Positions 1-6,860 of a DNA stretch of 7,908 bases are shown here, piece by piece. The notes below the pieces were generated by a model. The model made no database searches. It was given only the letters and a program-made list of their open reading frames with translations, and was not told where the DNA came from. Both the position numbers and the translations under genes were made by a program. How positions within the stretch are numbered: position 1 is the stretch's first letter; each line of letters starts with the position of its first letter. Origin of the DNA: Cyanobacteria bacterium OH_CFB_184 (lineage in GTDB: Bacteria; Cyanobacteriota; Vampirovibrionia; Gastranaerophilales; Gastranaerophilaceae); NCBI GenBank assembly GCA_023414155.1, contig JAEZOG010000261.1:1-7908 (forward strand). The letters are read 5' to 3'.

Positions 1-1049
1 GCGTTTTCAGAACAAAAGTTGTTGTTCAAGATGTTGAAGATGAAAACACTGAAATTTCATTGGCAGATGCGAAAGAAATTGATGAAGACGTTGAATTAGA
101 CGACGAAGTTAAAATCGAAGTTACTCCTGAAAACTTCGGAAGAATAGCAGCTCAATCAGCTAAACAAGTTATAACTCAAAGAATCAGAGAAGCTGAAAGA
201 AAATTAGTTCTTGATGAATTCTTAGAGAAAAAAGGAACTCTAACTACAGGTATAATCCAACGTGTTGAAAACAGAAATGTAATCGTAAACATCGGAAAAA
301 CTGATGCAATAATGCCTGTTAAAGAACAAATTCCTGGTGAATATTACAAATCAGGCAACAGAATAAGAGTATTTGTTCTTAACGTAAAAGAAACTTCAAG
401 ATTACCTCAAGTAATTGTTTCTCATGCGCACCCTGAAATCGTAAGAGAATTATTTGAACTTGAAGTACCTGAAATCGAAGATGGAATCGTTGAAATCAAA
501 TCTATTTCAAGAGAAGCAGGTTTCAGAACAAAAATTGCCGTAGCAAGTAACGATCCAGATGTTGATTCTGTTGGAGCTTGCATAGGACCAAGAGGAAGCA
601 GAATTCAAACTATTATCGGCGAATTAAGAAACGAGAAAATCGATATCGTCAGATACTCTGAAGATCCTGTTGAATTTATAGTAAATGCACTATCTCCAGC
701 AAGAATAGTATCAGTAGACATATTAGTTGACGATGAAAATTCAAGAGAAGCTTTAGTAATCGTTCCTGATGATCAATTGAGCCTTGCGATAGGTAGAGAA
801 GGTCAAAACGTAAGATTGGCTCACAAACTTACAGGCTGGAAAATCGACATCAAGAGTGCAACTCAAGCTGAAGCTGCTGAAGCTGCTGCTGCTGCATCAT
901 CTTCTAACTACGAAGAAACTGAAGAAGTTGAAGAAGATGTTATTCTTGATGAAGAAGAAGTCATCGAAGAAGAATACGTCCTTGATGAAGACGATGTTAA
1001 TTCTCTATCAGGCGCTGACGAGACAGTAGAAGAAGAAACTGAAGAATAA
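1..1049 (+). CDS. nusA: Transcription termination/antitermination factor NusA, 5' end outside window
   Basis: NusA binds RNA polymerase and nascent RNA and modulates pausing, termination and antitermination. The frame is open from base 3 to the left edge, giving 348 visible residues. The TTG at base 60 is internal, because the residues before it (VFRTKVVVQDVEDENTEIS) still align with the N-terminal domain of Bacillus NusA; about 57 residues are missing. Visible order: end of the RNAP-binding NTD with the typical VTPENFGRIAAQ stretch (about 40-51), an S1 domain (about 78-142), KH1 with GACIGPRGSR (191-200) and KH2 with AIGREGQN (262-269) followed by LTGWKIDIKS. After an Ala/Glu/Ser linker comes a 46-residue acidic tail (303-348) with 25 Asp/Glu and no Lys/Arg. 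There are no E. coli-style AR1/AR2 repeats. A terminator follows directly, so the gene ends its transcription unit here. The family call is near certain. Confidence 0.97.
   Translation, partial: VFRTKVVVQDVEDENTEISLADAKEIDEDVELDDEVKIEVTPENFGRIAAQSAKQVITQRIREAERKLVLDEFLEKKGTLTTGIIQRVENRNVIVNIGKTDAIMPVKEQIPGEYYKSGNRIRVFVLNVKETSRLPQVIVSHAHPEIVRELFELEVPEIEDGIVEIKSISREAGFRTKIAVASNDPDVDSVGACIGPRGSRIQTIIGELRNEKIDIVRYSEDPVEFIVNALSPARIVSVDILVDDENSREALVIVPDDQLSLAIGREGQNVRLAHKLTGWKIDIKSATQAEAAEAAAAASSSNYEETEEVEEDVILDEEEVIEEEYVLDEDDVNSLSGADETVEEETEE
867..896 (+). repeat. GCT/GAA trinucleotide-rich tract inside nusA
   Basis: In frame, the codons read GCT GAA GCT GCT GAA, then four GCT and a GCA, encoding an Ala/Glu linker between the KH2 domain and the acidic tail. 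The tract is short and mostly in-frame triplets, so length changes by slippage would alter only the linker. It probably reflects low-complexity linker coding and is not a functional DNA repeat. Confidence 0.5.
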
Positions 1050-1060
1050 TTCATAAATTT

Positions 1061-1087
1061 AAAGCCGGTTTTAACGCCGGCTTTTTT
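1061..1087 (+). terminator. Intrinsic terminator after nusA
   Basis: An 8-bp perfect stem, AAAGCCGG (1061-1068) with CCGGCTTT (1077-1084), closes an 8-base loop that a T-G wobble can shorten to 6. The right arm runs into six T (1082-1087). It starts 12 bases after the nusA stop. It should end the nusA transcript and separate it from the promoter at 1120. Confidence 0.92.
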
Positions 1088-1119
1088 AATGCTTTATCAA
1101 TTGGATATTTCATATTAAC

Positions 1120-1148
1120 TTGTTATGCTATAGGCAGAATATTATGAT
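1120..1148 (+). promoter_or_regulatory. Sigma-70-type promoter for the TPR-dusB-GIY-YIG unit
   Basis: The -35 TTGTTA (1120-1125) and -10 TATGAT (1143-1148) are separated by exactly 17 bases. The predicted start is near 1155, giving a leader of about 34 bases before the ATG at 1189. A second TATAAT (1159-1164) has no good -35 partner. The position just downstream of the nusA terminator supports the call; no experimental start is known. Confidence 0.65.
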
Positions 1149-1188
1149 TGAGTTAAAATATAATTCGGATCAGAAAGAGTGTACTCGT

Positions 1189-3318
1189 ATGAAAAAAATA
1201 ATTTTTAGCATGATTTTACTGTCACTAATGACTGCAAACGGCGCACAAGCGCAATATTCTTTTGACGACAACTACACAGAAAGTTCTTATTATACTTCTG
1301 GAAGCCAATTTTTGCAGAATTCTCAATATACAAGTGCCATAACAGAATTCAAAAAAGCTTTAAGAGAGAATCCATTTGATTTATCTTCTAAAATTGGAAT
1401 TACAAATGCCTATCTATCAAGAGCTGCTTATTACAACAACAAAAGTTTTGAATATCAAAAAGCGGCTAATGACTTAAGATCAGCACTTTTTTATATGAAA
1501 TACTATGATGATCTAGGCGCTGATGCTGTTACCAGCCAAGCTAGCAGTGCTGCAGAACATAATCTTAACACTGTTTTGATAAATTTAAATGCAGATAAAT
1601 CAGCAAAAGCCAGATATGCAGTTGCAAAAAATTTAAGAACTCAAGGAGAATTTGCGGCAAGTGCGTATGAATTTTTCCAACTTATAAATGACAATCAATA
1701 CAGAAAAGATGCATACATCGGAATTGCTGATGTTATGAAGATTTTATGCCTTCCGCAAAAGTCAGTTTTCTACTATGAAAGAGCAGTGCAATTAGACCAG
1801 AAAAATCCTGATCTTCATTTAAAACTGGCAAGAGCATATGAATCAATAAATAACTTTGATGCAGCTGCAAATGAATACAATTTAGCTCTTCAAAACTCAA
1901 ATGAAAAAGAAGACATTTTACTTGCTCTTCAAAAAATTTGGGAACAAAAAATTACAACTAACCCGCAAGATGCTGAAGCCCACGCTAATTTAGGCGTTGT
2001 GTTCCAAAAACAAGGCAATCTGGCTGCAGCGATGGATCAATACAAACAAGCTGAAGCTATCAACCCCACGAATACTACTACAAGGTTGAATTTAGCAACT
2101 TTATACCAAGCTCAAAAGAACTATGACGGTGCGATAGCATCCTATGATTCAATCCTTCAGCTTTATCCAAATCACGTGCAAGCTCACATATATAAAGCAC
2201 AATGCTTAAAACAACTTGGGCACAACGAAGAAGCAGCTAAAGAATACAAGCTTGCTATGGGGTATGACCCTACAAATGTCCAAGCAAAAACTGAACTTTT
2301 TGAATTGTTAAAAACAACAATGCCTGGTGATCAAATTTTATCTTACCTGTACCAAAATGTGCAAAACCAACCTTTAAACCCTAATATGTATTATGAATTC
2401 GCCTACGAACTTCATAAGGCAAACAAGCTTGATGATGCAATAACTTATTACAAAGAAACTATAAAATTAGACCCAAATAATGTCGACAGCTACATAAACT
2501 TATCGCAAGTATACAGGCAAAAAAATAACTACACTGATGCTCTTGCGACTATCGAAAACGCAAAGAAACTATTCCCGACAAATACAGATGTAAAAAACCA
2601 GTACAACTCTGTGTCAGCAGAAGTTTCATCTAAATTATACACTGACGCTTCAAATTTATTTGAACAAGGAAAATATACTCAATCAATAAATATATACAAC
2701 AAAATACAACCGGCTACAGCAGAGTCGCTTCTAGGTATAGCAGCTTCTTATCAGGCGCTTGAAAACTATAAATCATCGATTTATTTCTATAAAAAAGCCC
2801 TAGAGCTTGATCCTACAAACGCTGAAATACCATATTACTTGGGTTCTGCTTACTTAAATAATGACGACTATGCAAATGCAAAAGTATACTTAAACAAAGC
2901 TCTAGCAATGGATAAGACAAATGAAAAAGCCAAAAACTTACTCAAATTTGCAGTAGAACAAGAAAACAATGCTCAACTTGAAAACGCATTGAACCTTTAC
3001 GACAAAAAGAATTACATAGAAGCTTTGAAAATAGTAAATTCGGTATTGGCAAAAGATCCGGCTAACGGCGGTGCATATTATTACAGAGGATTGATTTATG
3101 ACGCGCAATCAAAATACACCCTCGCAATCAATGACTACATAAACGCCATCAAGTACAGTCCTGATATAATATTAGCTCACTATTCTTTAGCTGTTGATTA
3201 CGACACTGTAGGAAGATACAAAGAAGCGTCTGCTGAATACAAAAAATACCTTGCGGCAAAACCTGAAGAAAATGAATATACTAAATATGCAAGAAAAAGA
3301 GTTGCAGAAATAAAATAA
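1189..3318 (+). CDS. Secreted TPR-repeat protein
   Basis: This is a 709-residue protein built almost entirely of tetratricopeptide repeats, helical hairpins that scaffold protein-protein contacts. The ATG at 1189 is chosen because it begins a clear Sec signal peptide: MKK, a hydrophobic core (residues 4-16), then AQA with likely cleavage after Ala21. Upstream in-frame starts (TTG 1120, ATG 1144) would bury this signal, and they overlap the promoter. There is no lipobox Cys. About 14 repeat units are recognisable, for example at 33-66, 173-206, 208-241, 262-363 (three in a row), 398-465 (two), 511-578 (two) and 627-694 (two). They show the usual A..Y spacing and D/NP-N turns (INPTN, LDPNN, LDPTN). 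Residues 365-397 and about 85-140 are less regular. No catalytic domain is seen. It should act outside the cytoplasm, perhaps assembling an envelope complex. Its partner is unknown, and TPR content alone does not give a function. Confidence 0.9.
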   Translation: MKKIIFSMILLSLMTANGAQAQYSFDDNYTESSYYTSGSQFLQNSQYTSAITEFKKALRENPFDLSSKIGITNAYLSRAAYYNNKSFEYQKAANDLRSALFYMKYYDDLGADAVTSQASSAAEHNLNTVLINLNADKSAKARYAVAKNLRTQGEFAASAYEFFQLINDNQYRKDAYIGIADVMKILCLPQKSVFYYERAVQLDQKNPDLHLKLARAYESINNFDAAANEYNLALQNSNEKEDILLALQKIWEQKITTNPQDAEAHANLGVVFQKQGNLAAAMDQYKQAEAINPTNTTTRLNLATLYQAQKNYDGAIASYDSILQLYPNHVQAHIYKAQCLKQLGHNEEAAKEYKLAMGYDPTNVQAKTELFELLKTTMPGDQILSYLYQNVQNQPLNPNMYYEFAYELHKANKLDDAITYYKETIKLDPNNVDSYINLSQVYRQKNNYTDALATIENAKKLFPTNTDVKNQYNSVSAEVSSKLYTDASNLFEQGKYTQSINIYNKIQPATAESLLGIAASYQALENYKSSIYFYKKALELDPTNAEIPYYLGSAYLNNDDYANAKVYLNKALAMDKTNEKAKNLLKFAVEQENNAQLENALNLYDKKNYIEALKIVNSVLAKDPANGGAYYYRGLIYDAQSKYTLAINDYINAIKYSPDIILAHYSLAVDYDTVGRYKEASAEYKKYLAAKPEENEYTKYARKRVAEIK

Positions 3319-3319
3319 A

Positions 3320-4300
3320 ATGAACAAAACAGCGGAAGATAGAATTAAGATAGGAAATTTGAAAATCAATACAAACGTCAGTTTAGCCCCAATGGCGGGC
3401 ATAACTGATACAATTGTGCGACAACTTATCAGAAAATATTCTAAAACGTGCCTATTAACAACAGAAATGATAAGCTCTGAAGCATTAGTTCAAAGACCTA
3501 CAGGCGCAATCCTCCACTATGAAAAGTTTGAACACCCTCTTGTTTTCCAACTATCAGGTCACAAACCTGAGTTGATGGCAAAAGCGGCAAAAATAATAGA
3601 AGATAGAGCAAGCGCAATAGACATAAATATGGGATGTCCTGTAAACAAGGTTGTAAAAGGAACAGATGGTTGCGCACTGATGAGAAACCCCAAGCTTGCT
3701 TCAGACATACTAAAAGCTGTAAAAGATGCTGTGAGTGTTCCTGTAACTTGCAAATTCAGATTAGGCTGGAGCCAAGATGATCTTAATTTCGTAGAATTTG
3801 CAAATCTTATGCAAGAATCAGGCGCGGACTTAATCACTGTCCACGGAAGAACTCGTTCTCAATTTTATTCAGGTCAAGCTGACTGGCAAATAATTTCAAA
3901 ATTAAAATCTCAAATGAAGATACCTGTTTTTGCAAACGGTGACGTTGTTGACTTGGAAACAGCAATTAAGTGCAAAGATCAATCCCAAGCAAACGGCATA
4001 GCAGTTGGAAGAGGAGCAATCGGCGATCCAACTCTCATAGCTAGAATAGAACATTATTTTAAAACAGGGGAAAAGTTACCAGAACCTTCAATAGCTGAAA
4101 AAATCGAGCTTTTAAAAGAACATCTGGATATGGAAATGAAGCTCAGAGGAGATGAAGTCGGTTTGAAATTTGTCCGCAAATTCTATCCATATTACATAAA
4201 AGGAATACGAGGCGGGGCTGAATACCGTTATAACCTTGTAAGAGAAGAATCATATTCAAACATAATGAATATATTAAATGAGATTCAAAAAGTTGGATAA
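3320..4300 (+). CDS. dusB: tRNA-dihydrouridine synthase, DusB/NifR3 family
   Basis: This cytoplasmic FMN enzyme uses NADPH to reduce specific uridines in tRNA to dihydrouridine. The 326 residues match the usual length of the family (about 320-330). Visible motifs: SLAPMAGITD at the N-terminus of the TIM barrel (21-30), DINMGCPVNKV with the likely catalytic Cys106, CKFRLGW (144-150) and HGRTRSQFYSGQADW (175-189) for FMN and tRNA contacts, NGDV (206-209), and GRGAIGDP (230-237) for phosphate binding. A helical C-terminal tRNA-binding domain follows from about 255. The ATG lies one base after the TPR gene's stop, and the nearest purine-rich stretch is too far upstream to be a good ribosome site. 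Translation is therefore probably coupled to the upstream gene. DusB is the best subfamily fit; the exact uridine modified cannot be read from sequence. Confidence 0.95.
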   Translation: MNKTAEDRIKIGNLKINTNVSLAPMAGITDTIVRQLIRKYSKTCLLTTEMISSEALVQRPTGAILHYEKFEHPLVFQLSGHKPELMAKAAKIIEDRASAIDINMGCPVNKVVKGTDGCALMRNPKLASDILKAVKDAVSVPVTCKFRLGWSQDDLNFVEFANLMQESGADLITVHGRTRSQFYSGQADWQIISKLKSQMKIPVFANGDVVDLETAIKCKDQSQANGIAVGRGAIGDPTLIARIEHYFKTGEKLPEPSIAEKIELLKEHLDMEMKLRGDEVGLKFVRKFYPYYIKGIRGGAEYRYNLVREESYSNIMNILNEIQKVG

Positions 4301-4544
4301 GAAATTTTATACATATATTATTCAAACTGAAAATGACAAACTTTATTGCGGCTACACTGATGATGTAGAAAAAAGGTTTCAAAAACATCTTGACGGTTCT
4401 GCATCAAAGTTTACTAGAGCCAATAAACCACTTAAAATCGTTTATACAAAAGAGTTTGAAACAAAACAAGAAGCGATGAAAGAAGAATACCGAATCAAAC
4501 AACTTTCAAGAAGCCAGAAAAACGAGTTAATCAAAACACAATAA
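4278..4544 (+). CDS. Small GIY-YIG nuclease-domain protein (UPF0213/YhbQ-YazA type)
   Basis: This 88-residue single-domain protein resembles E. coli YhbQ and Bacillus YazA. The GIY-like half is YTYII (11-15) and the YIG-like half is LYCGYT (22-27). The other conserved positions are Arg33 in DVEKRFQKH and Glu70 in KEEYRIKQLSRSQK, so the catalytic set (two Tyr, Arg, Glu) looks intact. In the family these residues form a metal-dependent nuclease site. YhbQ-type proteins have been linked to DNA damage handling, but their physiological substrate is poorly defined. The gene overlaps the end of dusB by 23 bases in another frame and has no Shine-Dalgarno sequence, so reinitiation is likely. A TTG five codons downstream (4293) is an alternative start. 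No recognisable terminator follows before the ilvD promoter. Confidence 0.88.
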   Translation: MRFKKLDKKFYTYIIQTENDKLYCGYTDDVEKRFQKHLDGSASKFTRANKPLKIVYTKEFETKQEAMKEEYRIKQLSRSQKNELIKTQ

Positions 4545-4571
4545 ACTCTTCTATTACCATTTTTCACATTA

Positions 4572-4600
4572 TTGTCATAAGTAGAAGATAAAGGTAAAAT
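4572..4600 (+). promoter_or_regulatory. Sigma-70-type promoter of ilvD
   Basis: The -35 TTGTCA (4572-4577) and -10 TAAAAT (4595-4600) are 17 bases apart, each one mismatch from consensus. The predicted start near 4607 leaves a leader of only about 29 bases, too short for a T-box, riboswitch or leader-peptide attenuator. AT-rich inverted repeats overlap the promoter: arms 4547-4553 and 4582-4588, and arms 4585-4591 and 4600-4606. A 9-base direct repeat ATTATCTTA occurs at 4599-4607 and 4611-4619. These could be operator elements, but AT-rich chance matches are possible. Confidence 0.68.
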
Positions 4601-4622
4601 TATCTTATATATTATCTTACTG

Positions 4623-4627
4623 AAAGG
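4623..4627 (+). promoter_or_regulatory. Ribosome binding site of ilvD
   Basis: AAAGG lies 8 bases before the ATG at 4636, a good distance. It fixes the ilvD start, which also matches the expected N-terminus of the family. Confidence 0.7.
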
Positions 4628-4635
4628 CATTAATA

Positions 4636-6294
4636 ATGAAAAGTGACAACATAAAAAAAGGCATAAACAGAGCCCCTCATAGAGCGCTTTTATACGCAAC
4701 AGGGATTTCAAAAGAAGGAATGAAACGTCCTTTTATAGGTATAGCAAGCTCTTTTACAGAATTAGTGCCAGGCCACGTCAATATGAGAGAACTTGAAAGA
4801 AGCATAGAAAAAGGTATTCACTCTGGAGGCGGTCAGTCATTTATTTTCGGAGTACCTGCTGTATGTGACGGCATAGCTATGGGACACTCTGGCATGAAGT
4901 ACTCACTTCCTTCAAGAGAACTTATTGCTGACTGTGTCGAAACAGTTGCAAGCGCTCATCAATTAGATGGCCTTGTTTTGCTTACAAACTGTGACAAAAT
5001 CACTCCAGGAATGCTAATGGCAGCATTAAGATTGGATATCCCTTGCATTATAGTAACAGCAGGACCAATGCTCGACGGTAACTGCAAAAATGAACATTTA
5101 ACATTCATAAAAGGCTCATTTGAAGCAATCGGTAAACTAAGAAACGGCGAAATTACAGAAGAAAAATTATACGAAATGGAAGAAAGCTGCTGTCCTGGTT
5201 CTGGCTCATGCCAAGGGCTCTATACAGCAAACACCATGGCTTGTTTAACAGAAGTAATGGGAATGAGCTTACCTGGCTGTGCTACTGCAGCAGCTGTTAG
5301 CGCAAAGAAGAAAAGAATAGCGTTTGACAGCGGTATGCAAATAGTTGAAATGGTAGAAAAGAACATAAAACCATCAGATATTATAAATAAAGACTCAATG
5401 AGAAATGCAATAATTGTTGATCTTGCATTAGGTGGTTCTACAAACTCAATTTTGCACCTTCTGGCGATTTCTAAAACAGGAGACATCGGAATAGGTCTGG
5501 ATGACTTCAGTGAACTAAGCAAAAAAATACCTCAAATAATCAAACTTGATCCATCTTCAGACCTTACAATGACAGACCTTGACAACGCAGGTGGGATCCC
5601 AGGAGTAATAAAAACAATTTATAAAAATAGCCCTGAGATGAAAAATACAAAAACCGTCTGCAATATGACTATAGAAGAAATTGCACAAAATGCATGGGTA
5701 AACAATGATATAATAAAAACTCTACAAGCACCCGTCACTTCTAACCCCGGGCTTGCAGTATTATATGGCAACCTTGCAGAAGAAGGAGCCGTTGTAAAAA
5801 TATCAGGAGTAGACCCAGAATGCCTAACGTTCACAGGTAAAGCAAAGGTATACGCTTCTGAAGAAGCAGCAATGCATGCGATTGAAACTGACGAAATCAC
5901 AGCTGGAGACGTCGTTGTAATTAGATATGAAGGTCCAAAAGGTGGCCCCGGAATGAGAGAAATGCTGGCTCCAACCTCATTAATAGTAGGAAAAGGACTA
6001 GGCAAAAAAGTAGCATTAATAACAGATGGTCGTTTCTCTGGCGGAACAAGAGGTCTCTGCATTGGTCATGTTTGCCCTGAAGCTGCTGACGGAGGACTTA
6101 TTGGACTAGTTGAGAACGAAGATACCATAGAGATAGACATTCCAAATAGAAAAATAAATTTAAAGATTGATGAAAATATCCTAATTAACAGAAAAGCTAA
6201 TTTCGTTATGCCTGAAGCAAAAGAAAGAAAAGGCTACCTTGCAAAATACGCAAAGACTGTAAAAAGCGCATCTCAAGGTGCTATAACACAGTAA
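4636..6294 (+). CDS. ilvD: Dihydroxy-acid dehydratase
   Basis: IlvD is a cytoplasmic iron-sulfur dehydratase. It converts 2,3-dihydroxy-isovalerate and 2,3-dihydroxy-3-methylvalerate to the 2-keto acids that precede valine, leucine and isoleucine, and supplies the route to pantothenate. At 552 residues it has the length of the compact archaeal/clostridial type. Motifs in order: [13 protein letters not shown] (38-50), [19 protein letters not shown] (77-95) with a metal-site Asp78, NCDKITPGM (118-126) with cluster Cys119 and Lys121, [17 protein letters not shown] (185-201) with cluster Cys192, LALGGSTN (263-270), [13 protein letters not shown] (431-443) and DGRFSGGT (464-471), whose Ser468 is the likely catalytic base. 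The first site reads PGH and not PCN, so it lacks the third Cys typical of [2Fe-2S] members. The related sugar-acid dehydratase Edd is less likely given the close match to IlvD. The gene is monocistronic; ilvB, ilvN and ilvC are not beside it. Confidence 0.96.
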   Translation: MKSDNIKKGINRAPHRALLYATGISKEGMKRPFIGIASSFTELVPGHVNMRELERSIEKGIHSGGGQSFIFGVPAVCDGIAMGHSGMKYSLPSRELIADCVETVASAHQLDGLVLLTNCDKITPGMLMAALRLDIPCIIVTAGPMLDGNCKNEHLTFIKGSFEAIGKLRNGEITEEKLYEMEESCCPGSGSCQGLYTANTMACLTEVMGMSLPGCATAAAVSAKKKRIAFDSGMQIVEMVEKNIKPSDIINKDSMRNAIIVDLALGGSTNSILHLLAISKTGDIGIGLDDFSELSKKIPQIIKLDPSSDLTMTDLDNAGGIPGVIKTIYKNSPEMKNTKTVCNMTIEEIAQNAWVNNDIIKTLQAPVTSNPGLAVLYGNLAEEGAVVKISGVDPECLTFTGKAKVYASEEAAMHAIETDEITAGDVVVIRYEGPKGGPGMREMLAPTSLIVGKGLGKKVALITDGRFSGGTRGLCIGHVCPEAADGGLIGLVENEDTIEIDIPNRKINLKIDENILINRKANFVMPEAKERKGYLAKYAKTVKSASQGAITQ

Positions 6295-6310
6295 GAATAT
6301 AAAATAAAAC

Positions 6311-6344
6311 AAATAGGTGGCATGTAACCATGCTACCTATTTTT
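6311..6344 (+). terminator. Intrinsic terminator after ilvD
   Basis: A 14-bp stem pairs 6311-6324 with 6329-6342, with one G-T wobble and a TAAC tetraloop. It ends in a short T run (6340-6344) and begins 16 bases after the ilvD stop. The left arm starts with AAA, so it may also work weakly on the opposite strand. Confidence 0.88.
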
Positions 6345-6356
6345 ACAAATATTTGT
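6345..6356. repeat. 12-bp perfect palindrome
   Basis: ACAAATATTTGT is a perfect palindrome directly after the ilvD terminator. It could be a binding site or just AT-rich chance sequence. It lies about 100 bases upstream of the promoter of the small downstream gene. No known operator is recognised. Confidence 0.3.
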
Positions 6357-6457
6357 CATTTTTAAACAATAAAACAGAATAAAATTCATCGTAAACACCC
6401 GCAAACATAAGCTTTTAGGGCTTTGTATACTAATGTAATAATTAAAGGGGTATCTCC

Positions 6458-6485
6458 TTGAAAAAGCAAACTGAAAAGATATAAT
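6458..6485 (+). promoter_or_regulatory. Strong sigma-70-type promoter of the small Cys-rich gene
   Basis: The -35 TTGAAA (6458-6463) and perfect -10 TATAAT (6480-6485) are 16 bases apart. Transcription should start near 6492, leaving a 77-base leader. CAGTT occurs at 6493-6497 and 6504-6508, 11 bases apart, and inverted at 6469-6473, so the motif flanks the -10 and could be an operator. A 6-bp hairpin (6504-6509 with 6514-6519, loop ATAC, one wobble) may form near the 5' end of the RNA. The rest of the 6357-6568 gap holds no other gene that I can see. Confidence 0.7.
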
Positions 6486-6556
6486 TAAATTACAGTTTAG
6501 GAACAGTTCATACGAGCTGGGATTTAAATAATTTTTGGGGAAAATAAAATATATTT

Positions 6557-6563
6557 GGAGGAG
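6557..6563 (+). promoter_or_regulatory. Strong ribosome binding site deciding a GTG start
   Basis: GGAGGAG ends 5 bases before the GTG at 6569; its GGAGG core is 7 bases away. This is the best Shine-Dalgarno in the window. It favours GTG over the in-frame ATG at 6587. Confidence 0.8.
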
Positions 6564-6568
6564 TAATC

Positions 6569-6787
6569 GTGCTAAGAAGCAGAGATATGGGGAGAGCTAT
6601 AGCTGTTAGACGTTGGACTAATACGGCTTTAGAATGTTACAAAAGAGGATGCATGTGCGAAGGTTGTTTTTATTCTGATTTCTTTAACGGAACATCTCAA
6701 CGCTGCCAAATGAAAGCATCAGTTTTAGAGCTTGTAAGAGTTCTTGGCAAGCCTGATGTTGAAATGCAACAAGTCCTTTTAGACTAA
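6569..6787 (+). CDS. Small cysteine-rich protein of unknown function
   Basis: This is a 72-residue protein that I cannot assign to a named family. It starts at GTG behind a strong ribosome site and has its own promoter and terminator, so it is very likely a real, well-expressed gene. It has five Cys: Cys23, then a C-x-C-x2-C cluster at 28, 30 and 33 (GCMCEGCFY), and Cys46 in RCQMKAS. Four Cys with this spacing suggest a small zinc-binding or, less likely, iron-sulfur fold. The N-terminal third is basic (Arg3, 5, 9, 14, 15) with a likely helix ending ALECYKRG. The C-terminal part SVLELVRVLGKP looks like another helix. There is no signal peptide or membrane segment, so it is probably cytoplasmic. 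A basic start plus a metal knuckle would fit nucleic-acid or protein binding, but that is only inference. It is not YlxR/RnpM. Confidence 0.8.
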   Translation: MLRSRDMGRAIAVRRWTNTALECYKRGCMCEGCFYSDFFNGTSQRCQMKASVLELVRVLGKPDVEMQQVLLD

Positions 6788-6802
6788 ATTTAATTTTTTG
6801 CA

Positions 6803-6836
6803 AATAAAAACTCTACCAATCAGTAGAGTTTTTATT
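6803..6836. terminator. Bidirectional intrinsic terminator between convergent genes
   Basis: A perfect 14-bp stem pairs 6803-6816 with 6823-6836 around a 6-base loop (CAATCA). The five A on the left arm and five T on the right arm give a U-rich 3' side on either strand. It lies 15 bases after the small Cys-rich gene and 24 bases beyond the stop of the minus-strand symporter, so it can serve both. Confidence 0.88.
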
Positions 6837-6860
6837 GTATTTATTTTTATTTATTTGAAC

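Noticed and set aside
60..62. TTG at 60 as the nusA start
   Set aside because: The frame is open to the left edge and the residues before it match the NusA N-terminal domain, so this is an internal Leu.
867..896. Phase-variable repeat in nusA
   Set aside because: Only short runs of in-frame triplets; slippage would not shift the frame, so an on/off switch is unlikely.
1120..1188. Longer N-terminus for the TPR protein from TTG 1120 or ATG 1144
   Set aside because: It would place 23 or 15 polar residues before a clean signal peptide and start within the promoter elements.
5619..6062. 147-codon minus-strand open frame inside ilvD
   Set aside because: It is antisense to a well-conserved enzyme, resembles nothing known and has no ribosome site. 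Similar minus-strand frames at 3187-3402, 3559-3837, 4143-4388, 4442-4711, 5220-5522 and 7024-7266 are rejected for the same reason.
6445..6484. Mini leader peptide (TTG start, 8 codons) behind AAAGGGG
   Set aside because: The TTG is better explained as part of the -35 element. Transcription from the main promoter would start downstream of it, and the peptide has no regulatory codon run.
6569..6787. YlxR/RnpM identity for the small Cys-rich protein
   Set aside because: RnpM has an R-x-C-x-x-C-type motif in a different fold context with basic strands. Length and Cys spacing here do not match.
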